A stretch of 5,170 nt of DNA from Propionibacteriaceae bacterium (GTDB lineage Bacteria; Actinomycetota; Actinomycetes; Propionibacteriales; Propionibacteriaceae), in NCBI GenBank assembly GCA_030544185.1, contig JAUNRO010000227.1, positions 253-5,422 on the forward strand, read 5' to 3'. The position numbers and the translations under genes are program-made. The notes beneath the pieces are model-generated. The model made no database searches. It saw only the letters and a list, made by a program, of their open reading frames with translations, and was not told the origin of the DNA. Below, one piece after another: positions 1-4,939 of the stretch (the first letter of the stretch is position 1; each line of letters opens with the position of its first letter).

Positions 1-327
1 CCACTCATCGAGGATGAGGATGTCGCCGAGCCCGCTCGGGAAGCGACGCGTCTGGTTCCATGACCCGTCATCGACGCCGATCTGATCCGTCGTGGACTCC
101 GCGCCGTCAGCCGGCCGGGTGGCGCGTCGCACGACTGCATAGGTGACGACGTCGCCGACGACATCGGGGTCAAGGCTGGCATAGGTGACGCCGAGCGACT
201 CGGCGCGCGTACGGATCTGGCGATACGCGCGGTCGATCCACCTCGCCCACTGAGCCTCGGTCGGCGAGCCCTGCTCCGGAGAGGGGCGGCCGAGCTCGAT
301 CGCGATGTCACTCGGTGTCACAAGCAC
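1..327 (-). CDS. Head-tail connector, Gp19/Gp15/Gp42-like, 3' partial
   Basis: This family forms an adaptor ring below the portal that joins head to tail and closes the DNA exit channel. The visible 109 residues begin LVTPSDIAIELGRP, a usual opening of the family, and continue with an amphipathic helix AQWARWIDRAYRQIRTRAES (25-44). Then come LDPDVVGDVVTYAVVRRATR (52-71) and the characteristic C-terminal stretch IGVDDGSWNQTRRFPSGLG, followed by DILILDEW (83-109). The reading frame is open to base 1, so only a short C-terminus is missing; family members are usually about 120-150 residues. GTG 327 was chosen from its AGGAGG site. An 18-base spacer separates it from the upstream stop. The family name is given from motif recall. 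Confidence 0.82.
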   Translation of the reverse strand, partial: MLVTPSDIAIELGRPSPEQGSPTEAQWARWIDRAYRQIRTRAESLGVTYASLDPDVVGDVVTYAVVRRATRPADGAESTTDQIGVDDGSWNQTRRFPSGLGDILILDEW

Positions 328-335
328 GGCCGCCA

Positions 336-341
336 CCTCCT
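336..341 (-). promoter_or_regulatory. Ribosome binding site of the connector gene
   Basis: AGGAGG lies 8 bases before the GTG at 327. In-frame GTGs also occur at 336 and 321, but the first overlaps the motif and the second is 14 bases away, so 327 is the best start. Confidence 0.75.
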
Positions 342-345
342 CCGC

Positions 346-729
346 TCACTCTCCGCCGTTGATGACGGCGAGCATGTCGGCCTTGACGGTCGCGCCGCCC
401 AGGTCGATGCCGCGGTCGTCGGCGTACTGCTTGATCTGCGCGACCGTCCACGACTCCGAGGGAACCTCGTCGCCGGGCTCTTCGTCGGCCTCGCCGGCGG
501 CGTCACCTTCGACATGGCCAGCGCCGTTGTCGCCGGACTCGTCAGCGGCCTTGTCGCCGTCTTCGTCGACGTCGCCACTCTCGCCGGGCTCGTCAGCGGC
601 CTGCTCGGCCGCCTCGAAGTCCGACCACCAGTCACCCGCAGGGATCGCCTCAGCCTCACCCTCACGGGCCGTCCCGACCGGGAACACGCGGCCCCCGGCC
701 AGGACGGCCTTCGTCAGACGGGCGGCCAT
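346..729 (-). CDS. Small acidic head protein with C-terminal HeH/SAP-like domain
   Basis: The 127-residue product has three parts. The N-terminal 35 residues (ARLTKAVLAGGRVFPVGT, ending near the paired Trp of AGDWWSDFE) resemble a short conserved beta element of proteins found after major capsid genes in actinophages. Residues 36-91 are a strongly acidic, low-complexity linker with a repeated AADE(P/S)G unit. Residues 94-125 (WTVAQIKQYADDRGIDLGGA, then VKADMLAVING) fit a helix-extended loop-helix fold of the HeH, SAP or Rho-N type, which often binds nucleic acid. Its exact role is unknown to me; position suggests a head-neck accessory or head-completion protein. The ATG overlaps the capsid stop. 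The linker has unusual base composition because GAC, GAG and GCC codons dominate. The domain assignment is by pattern; HeH and SAP cannot be told apart by eye. Confidence 0.75.
   Translation of the reverse strand: MAARLTKAVLAGGRVFPVGTAREGEAEAIPAGDWWSDFEAAEQAADEPGESGDVDEDGDKAADESGDNGAGHVEGDAAGEADEEPGDEVPSESWTVAQIKQYADDRGIDLGGATVKADMLAVINGGE
531..602. repeat. 21-bp direct repeat within the acidic linker
   Basis: The copies at 531-551 and 582-602 differ at one base and are 51 bases (17 codons) apart. They encode the AADE(S/P)G unit of the acidic protein. More degenerate copies around 467-500 encode EADEEPGDE. This looks like in-frame expansion of a low-complexity linker by slippage or unequal recombination. 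Confidence 0.7.
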
Positions 730-731
730 CA
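727..731 (-). promoter_or_regulatory. TGATG stop-start overlap, major capsid to acidic protein
   Basis: The capsid TGA (731-729) and the next ATG (729-727) share one base. The sequence before it has no purine-rich ribosome site, so the small gene is probably translated by reinitiation after the capsid gene. Confidence 0.65.
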
Positions 732-1760
732 GCCGAAGATCCCGGTAATGACGCTGATCTGGTCAGCGTCGTGCAGGACCGGCATGCCGATCGCGGCAGC
801 CTTGACCGACCGCTGCACCGGGTTGTCCTTCCCGAGGGTCACGATCGTGACACCCGGCGCCTCGGACGCGGACAGCGCCGGGCGGCCGTTCGGCTGCAGG
901 CGGTTGACCTGCTGAACGGCCTCCTGGGTCACGCCGAGCTCGGTGCGACCCACGGGGTCCTCCGCGCCGGGCAGGAAGGTCAGGTTGCCCTCCGGGTAGA
1001 CCCGGGTCTTCGTGCCGTCGTAGGCGGTGAAGGTCCGATCGTAGGTGTAGACCTGCGGCAGGTCGTTCGCCGTGAGGTACGCATTCAGCGTGTTCACGTC
1101 GACCGGCTGCTGCGGGTACCTCGCACCGAGCGCCGCGAGCAGCTGGCGCTTGACCCGCGAGGTGGTGAGCGCAACGCCAGCGACGTCGCCGGCTCGGTCG
1201 ATGTGCGCGCTGTGCGCTGCCGCGAAGTCCGCGAAGGCGTCACCCCCGGCAGCGTTCCACGGCGTGGTGACCGTGGTGATCTGGTCCGCGCCCGCGCCGA
1301 AGTCCACCTCGTGAGTCACGCCGTCGGCGGACTCGATAGCGAGCTCGAGCGTGGCGAGAACCTGTCCGCGCATGGCCTCGAAGGTGTTGTCCACCGTCAG
1401 GGCCGCCAGGACAGCCGAGGCGTTGACCGCGTCCGTCCAGTCGACAGCGAGGCCGGCGAGCTGCCGAGCGAGAACCATCTCATTGGTCAGGTCCTGCTCG
1501 GACAGGTCCACGATCGGGGTGATCGCGGGAAGATCGCCGCGCACGTCGACGAGACCGGGGCGACGGATCGGCACCGCAGGGGCGTCGATCGCGCGGACCG
1601 GCACGGTCTGGTCGGCACGCTGGCGCCGGCCGAGACGGTACGAGACCGACTGGGTCTCCCGGTACGGCAGGAACCGCGCCAGGGAGTTGCGTGCATCGCG
1701 AGCCTGACGGGCCGCGAGGATCGTCGGCTTCAGATCGGGAACAAGGTCGATGATCTGCAT
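729..1760 (-). CDS. Major capsid protein, lambda gpE-like (HK97 fold)
   Basis: This protein builds the icosahedral shell. At 343 residues it is almost the length of lambda gpE (341). Family features visible in order: a short N-terminal arm, the RGDLPAITPIVDLSEQDL segment (74-91) that precedes the spine-helix region, and a core strand EVDFGAG (151-157). A helical region SRVKRQLLAALGARY (201-215) is followed by a late strand block around VYTYDRTFTAYDGT (237-250). Then come RVYPEGNLTFLPG (253-265), a diagnostic motif, and the closing KDNPVQRSVKAAAIGMPVLH with the ISVITGIF end (311-342), which is the best-conserved part of the family. ATG 1760 has a strong GAGGAGG site. The gene follows decoration and scaffold genes, and its TGA overlaps the next ATG by one base. 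There is no sign of truncation or frameshift. Confidence is high because the terminal motifs are characteristic. Confidence 0.92.
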   Translation of the reverse strand: MQIIDLVPDLKPTILAARQARDARNSLARFLPYRETQSVSYRLGRRQRADQTVPVRAIDAPAVPIRRPGLVDVRGDLPAITPIVDLSEQDLTNEMVLARQLAGLAVDWTDAVNASAVLAALTVDNTFEAMRGQVLATLELAIESADGVTHEVDFGAGADQITTVTTPWNAAGGDAFADFAAAHSAHIDRAGDVAGVALTTSRVKRQLLAALGARYPQQPVDVNTLNAYLTANDLPQVYTYDRTFTAYDGTKTRVYPEGNLTFLPGAEDPVGRTELGVTQEAVQQVNRLQPNGRPALSASEAPGVTIVTLGKDNPVQRSVKAAAIGMPVLHDADQISVITGIFG

Positions 1761-1768
1761 GATTGAGT

Positions 1769-1775
1769 CCTCCTC
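1769..1775 (-). promoter_or_regulatory. Ribosome binding site of the major capsid gene
   Basis: GAGGAGG, 8 bases before ATG 1760, is among the best Shine-Dalgarno matches in the window, in keeping with the need for hundreds of capsid copies per particle. Confidence 0.83.
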
Positions 1776-1779
1776 GGCC

Positions 1780-2118
1780 TCAGTTGATGAAGTTGATCGC
1801 GGTCAGGGACGCCTCGGCAGCCTCGTCGTGGCCCTCCGGCAGGTATCGCCGGTCGACCGGACCGCCACCGGAGGCGACGGCGACGAGGTGCACTCCGCCA
1901 TCGACCCGCAGGTCGTTGACGAGCAGCCCGACAGAGGGAGCCTCGGCCGCGCGAGGCAGCTTGTCCTCGCCGATGTGGGTGCCGGACGGGTAGACCCGCC
2001 CCGCCTCCAGGCTGGAGGTGTCGATCGACACGTCGTGCGTGTCGAGGGCGAGGAAGTTCCTCGCCCAGCGACGGTCGCCGGTGCCGTACTGGGTGCGCTT
2101 GGGCGCGAAATTGGACAC
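1780..2118 (-). CDS. Head decoration protein, lambda gpD-like
   Basis: Decoration proteins of the gpD type trimerise on the outside of the expanded capsid and stabilise it against internal DNA pressure. The product is 112 residues, close to lambda gpD at 110. It shows the family pattern: an N-terminal stretch ending in NFLALDTHDVSIDTSSLEAG (about 21-40), a strand and turn RVYPSGTHIG, a middle strand APSVGLLVNDLRVDGG, then VHLVAVASGG with VDRRYLPEG, and a C-terminal helix ending in LTAINFIN. It precedes the gpE-like gene directly, as in lambda and many related phages. A 21-residue upstream extension to an ATG at 2181 is open but lacks a ribosome site and has unrelated composition, so GTG 2118 was preferred. 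Nineteen bases separate it from the capsid gene. Confidence 0.83.
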   Translation of the reverse strand: MSNFAPKRTQYGTGDRRWARNFLALDTHDVSIDTSSLEAGRVYPSGTHIGEDKLPRAAEAPSVGLLVNDLRVDGGVHLVAVASGGGPVDRRYLPEGHDEAAEASLTAINFIN

Positions 2119-2192
2119 GATGATCTCCTTTTCTGGTTGTGTCCTGGGATCAAGGTGCCGAGGCATCGCGCCGTGAAGCACCGGATTACTGC
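2119..2192. other. Short spacer, scaffold to decoration gene
   Basis: These 74 bases carry the AAGGAG site of the decoration gene at their downstream end. I see no promoter or terminator in the rest. A GGTGC/GCACC pairing (2154-2158 with 2178-2182) is too short to call. Confidence 0.5.
2125..2130 (-). promoter_or_regulatory. Ribosome binding site of the decoration gene
   Basis: AAGGAG lies 6 bases before the GTG at 2118 and fixes that GTG as the start, in preference to an in-frame ATG at 2181 that has no ribosome site. Confidence 0.8.
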
Positions 2193-2924
2193 TCAGGCGT
2201 CGGCGAACTTCACGCCGGCCGAGGTCTGCATCTTGGCGAGGGTCGCTTTGACCTTGTCGTCAAGGGAGAGGTTGGAGCCTGCGGATCCGCCCATGAAGGC
2301 GTCCTGTCCGGGGAACCGCCTCGCGGCAAGGTGAGGCTTGCGCTCCACCAGCTCATCGAGAGCGACCTTGATCTTGGCGGCATCAGGAGCGCCGGAACCG
2401 TCCGTAAGGGTCGTCAGGTCGACGTTCGCCAGGGCATCGCTCGGGTCATGCAGTCGGCCCTGGGCGGCCCCTGTGAGGGCGTCGGCGATCTTCTGTGCGG
2501 CAGCCTGGGTCTCACGCTGCTCCTCGCGCTCCTGGAACGGCTTGATGGCCGCTGCGACCGCCTGCTGCACGATCGCGGCCACGTCGGCCGGGACGTCGCC
2601 CTTCGGCGACTCCTGGTCGTGCCGCTGGTCGCCCTGCTGCTTCGGCGGCGGGGTCGGCTTGGGCTGCTGCTTGGACTGCACGGCGGCCAGGTCGGACTCG
2701 GCCTTCGTGCGAGCCTCGCGCTCGCGGACCAGGGCCCGCTTGCCGGGGTCGCCGAGCGCGGTCCACTCCTCGTCACTGATGCCCTCGGGCTGCTGCGGCT
2801 CACCGCCGCCGTCCTCCATGCGAGCGTCGCCGAAGGTGGCGCGATGGAAGGCGATCAGATCGGCCGGCAGTAGGTCGCCAGCGAGGTACGCCGCGCGGAT
2901 CGCGGCCTTTGTCGAATGAGACAT
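2193..2924 (-). CDS. Capsid scaffolding protein
   Basis: Scaffolding proteins fill the procapsid interior and guide correct polymerisation of the major capsid protein, then leave or are degraded. The 243-residue product has a short helical N-terminus (about 1-35) and then an acidic linker. A WTALGDPGKRALVRERE stretch leads into a charged helical segment of coiled-coil character (about 54-85). A Gln/Pro/Lys-rich low-complexity stretch (86-108) is followed by a second charged helix (113-150) and a C-terminal region with LHDPSDALANVDL and ALDELVERKPHLA (about 158-200). It ends in a basic tail that could contact the shell. The overall layout and its position directly before decoration and major capsid genes are typical of actinophage scaffolds. 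No serine-protease motif is visible, so this is not a protease-scaffold fusion. Start chosen at ATG 2924 from its AAGGAG site; the stop is TGA at 2195-2193. The family call rests on composition and context more than on a catalytic motif. Confidence 0.83.
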   Translation of the reverse strand: MSHSTKAAIRAAYLAGDLLPADLIAFHRATFGDARMEDGGGEPQQPEGISDEEWTALGDPGKRALVREREARTKAESDLAAVQSKQQPKPTPPPKQQGDQRHDQESPKGDVPADVAAIVQQAVAAAIKPFQEREEQRETQAAAQKIADALTGAAQGRLHDPSDALANVDLTTLTDGSGAPDAAKIKVALDELVERKPHLAARRFPGQDAFMGGSAGSNLSLDDKVKATLAKMQTSAGVKFADA

Positions 2925-2929
2925 CGCAT

Positions 2930-2935
2930 CTCCTT
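2930..2935 (-). promoter_or_regulatory. Ribosome binding site of the scaffold gene
   Basis: AAGGAG lies 5 bases before the ATG at 2924. It decides the start: the longer in-frame GTG at 2948 has no such site, and an ATG at 2929 immediately after the motif is in another frame. Confidence 0.8.
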
Positions 2936-2954
2936 GTGGTTCGCTCACCCCTCG

Positions 2955-2986
2955 CGGGCGAGCAGCCGGAGCGCCTCTTGCGCCCG
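2955..2986. repeat. Small inverted repeat in the MuF-scaffold spacer
   Basis: CGGGCG at 2955-2960 pairs with CGCCCG at 2981-2986 around a 20-base loop that also contains a short GCGC/GCGC pairing. No run of T follows on the minus strand, so it does not look like an intrinsic terminator. It sits between the MuF-like stop and the scaffold ribosome site and could fold in the mRNA. A 6-bp GC stem is easily found by chance in DNA this rich in GC. Confidence 0.3.
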
Positions 2987-3002
2987 GTGGACTAGTCGGC
3001 GG

Positions 3003-4016
3003 CTATCGCAGGTAGCCGTGCCGCATCAGCAGCGAGATTGCCTCGGAGCGATCCTCGGCAATCTCATACAGAGACTCCGGCATCAAACGCGCCTCACCTC
3101 GGTTCAGCACCATCTGGCTGCGACCCGAGCGTGTCAGCGTGCCTTCCTCGGTCGTGAACAGCCCACTGTCGTCACGGATTAGTCGAGGGCGCGACGACGT
3201 GATCTCCGTAGCCACGTCGTCGCGGATCACGAACGGCTCGGCTCCCGGCATCTCGAACCGGAACACCTCGCGGCTCTCGGTCCGCACAACCTTCGGCTGC
3301 GCCGTCGTCATTCCGCGGCGAGCGTTGACGACTGCGGCAGGATCGGCCCCGTCGCGGATCGCCTGCGCACCGGCTCGAGTGAAGGTCCGGTCCTGCTCCG
3401 CCTCGGTGAGGCTGTCGAAGTAGGCTCGCGGGTCCGTGGTCAGGTCGCCAGCGATGTTCTCGCGCGCCGGGATGTGTGTGCACTGGCAGAGCGGGTGTCT
3501 CTTGAAGCCCTCGTTCCAGCGGTAGAACCGGCCCGCGAGAATCACACACCGACTACATGCGCCGACCCGCACAGCCCGGACGTACCCGGCGCGTGGGGTC
3601 GCGGCCACCGTCACCGACGCGCCAGCCCTGGCGGCGTCCCCGACCTGGGTGACAACCACCCGGTCCAGCCACCGCTGAGTCACATCCGGCGGGGCCGACG
3701 ACAACGCGACAGACCCGAACGCGAACAGCGACGCCAGCGGGCGCCCATCGGACGCCGAGCGGCCGAACGCGGCCGGGTTCACCTGAGCAGCAGGCGAGCC
3801 CACGTCCAGCTCGGACAGCGCCGACGCCGTGGCCGCGGATCCGTCGAGCGCCGCACCGACCATCGCCGCCGACAGCACCGCCACCAGGCGGGCCAGCGAG
3901 CGAGACTCCTTGCCCCACTCGGCGCGCACCTCCCGTCGCGTCAGCGAGATCCGCTCAAGCTGCGCCGACCGGAGCCGAGCCGTGGACGCCGGCATCGTCG
4001 GCATCGCGCGGCTCAC
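3003..4016 (-). CDS. MuF-like minor head (capsid morphogenesis) protein
   Basis: MuF-like proteins (Mu gpF, SPP1 gp7) bind the portal and are packaged in small numbers at the portal vertex, where they help assembly or DNA delivery. The 337-residue product has an Arg/Ala-rich helical N-terminal half. It then has a Cys/His cluster, C154-x2-C157-x16-H174-x2-C177-x-C179-x-H181, inside GACSRCVILAGRFYRWNEGF and HPLCQCTHIP, which is the typical metal-binding-like core of this family. The RTFTRAGAQAIRDGADPAAV and NARRGM segment follows (about residues 210-236). The C-terminal end, RLMPESLYEIAEDRSEAISL through HGYLR, matches the way such actinophage proteins usually end. The GTG start at 4016-4014 overlaps the portal TGA as GTGA and has no clear Shine-Dalgarno, so translational coupling is likely. 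In-frame ATGs at 4004 and 3995 are alternatives with no better ribosome site. It stops at TAG 3005-3003. Confidence 0.87.
   Translation of the reverse strand: MSRAMPTMPASTARLRSAQLERISLTRREVRAEWGKESRSLARLVAVLSAAMVGAALDGSAATASALSELDVGSPAAQVNPAAFGRSASDGRPLASLFAFGSVALSSAPPDVTQRWLDRVVVTQVGDAARAGASVTVAATPRAGYVRAVRVGACSRCVILAGRFYRWNEGFKRHPLCQCTHIPARENIAGDLTTDPRAYFDSLTEAEQDRTFTRAGAQAIRDGADPAAVVNARRGMTTAQPKVVRTESREVFRFEMPGAEPFVIRDDVATEITSSRPRLIRDDSGLFTTEEGTLTRSGRSQMVLNRGEARLMPESLYEIAEDRSEAISLLMRHGYLR
4013..4016 (-). promoter_or_regulatory. GTGA stop-start overlap, portal to MuF-like gene
   Basis: The portal TGA (4015-4013) overlaps the GTG start (4016-4014) of the MuF-like gene. No purine-rich ribosome site lies just upstream, so the second gene probably depends on ribosomes finishing the portal message. 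If the upstream amber codon ends translation about 0.9 kb earlier, this coupling would be weakened too, unless translation restarts inside the portal gene. Confidence 0.65.
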
Positions 4017-4786
4017 TCATCCACGAGCGGGCGGGACAGGTGACTCAGCATCGGGTCAGCCATCTCCGCCCGCTGCTGCGCCGCCTCGGTCACGCCACGA
4101 CGCGCCAGCTCCGGGGACCAGCCGAGAACCTCCTCGGCGACCGTCTGGGCACCGAGTGACGGCGCGAGCTTGGCGAACGTGTCAGCATCCTGGGACTCGA
4201 TCCGCGTCTGCGGGTCCTCCCAGCGGCCCGTGAGACGGACATTGACCAGATCCGAACGCTCCACGGCAAGCATGTGCCGGAACACGCGCCGCCACGACTG
4301 ATTGAACGACCCATCGCGGCCGAGGGCGTTGATCCGGCGCACCATCGGCGCCTCGTCTGTCTTGAGCAGCTCGGCGCTCATGTGGCTCTTGAGGTCCATC
4401 GAGTAGTACGTCGACGCAACCGACGTCATCGCCCGGATGCGGCTGCTTGCATGCTCGGCCCACTTCACGAACGACTCCAGCCCCGCCGGGGTGAGCTGCC
4501 CGAACTTCGCATCCTTGGCCGTACTGACCCACATGTGATCGGCGCGGGGGTTGAACCCGATGAACGGCTTACCGTTCGGACCCGTCAGCGGCTTGTTCGG
4601 GTCCTTCGGGTCACGCTGGACGTCGAGACCAGTGGCATACCGGATCGGCACCGCACCGAAGTGTCCGGCGAACACCATCAGGCCCTCGATGAGGTCCACG
4701 ATGTCGACGAACGAGGAGATCGGCTCGATCTCGCTCATCGGCGCAGCGATCAGCCGCGGCCGGGGCGTGAACTCCACCACGGGCAC
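4013..4786 (-). CDS. Portal protein, C-terminal fragment (possible internal restart)
   Basis: If translation restarts after the amber codon, the first usable start in frame is the GTG at 4786-4784, giving 257 residues beginning MPVVEFTPRP. The only purine-rich match upstream is an AAGG about 12 bases away, so the start is poorly supported. The 50 codons between the TAG and this GTG contain no ATG or GTG in frame but still read as portal sequence, which shows the real coding region does not begin here. The fragment holds the SEIEPI segment, the long helices and the C-terminal RRGVTEAAQQRAEM tail. It ends in the TGA that overlaps the next gene's GTG. Confidence 0.5.
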   Translation of the reverse strand: MPVVEFTPRPRLIAAPMSEIEPISSFVDIVDLIEGLMVFAGHFGAVPIRYATGLDVQRDPKDPNKPLTGPNGKPFIGFNPRADHMWVSTAKDAKFGQLTPAGLESFVKWAEHASSRIRAMTSVASTYYSMDLKSHMSAELLKTDEAPMVRRINALGRDGSFNQSWRRVFRHMLAVERSDLVNVRLTGRWEDPQTRIESQDADTFAKLAPSLGAQTVAEEVLGWSPELARRGVTEAAQQRAEMADPMLSHLSRPLVDE

Positions 4787-4936
4787 CTCGTCGGGACCCT
4801 TGGTCTCGCCGTCGGGCTTGACGCGCCAGCGGGATTGGACCCCCGAGCCTTCCGGATCCTCGTGGCTGGTCTCGTCCTCGAACTGATCGATTCGCCGGCC
4901 GGGCAGACACAGGCGTGCCTCACGCTTCCCCGTCCA

Positions 4937-4939
4937 CTA
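4937..4939 (-). other. In-frame amber (TAG) codon inside the portal gene
   Basis: On the minus strand the codons read GTG GAC TAG TGG ACG, that is V D stop W T. Portal-like sequence occupies the same frame on both sides, so no frameshift is needed to explain it, only one base substitution. A GAG (Glu) codon changed to TAG is one simple origin. The codon lies within an ACTAGT palindrome. Four of the five other complete genes in the window end in TGA; only the MuF-like gene ends in TAG. Confidence 0.9.

Noticed and set aside
2119..2181. An upstream ATG at 2181 would extend the decoration protein by 21 residues.
   Set aside because: It has no ribosome site, whereas GTG 2118 has AAGGAG at 6 bases, and the shorter protein matches the gpD length.
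2925..2948. A GTG at 2948 would extend the scaffold by 8 residues.
   Set aside because: The AAGGAG site at 2935-2930 would lie inside the coding region and clearly serves ATG 2924.
3003..3005. Genome-wide reassignment of TAG to a sense codon.
   Set aside because: The MuF-like protein ends at TAG exactly where homologues usually end, and the scaffold has its own strong ribosome site. The one clearly internal TAG is in the portal, so a local mutation is simpler.
305..4886. Many long open frames on the plus strand and in other minus frames, up to 331 codons.
   Set aside because: They lie opposite or inside well-supported head genes. Their products are Arg/Ser/Pro-rich low-complexity sequence typical of shadow frames in GC-rich DNA, with no consistent ribosome sites or family motifs.
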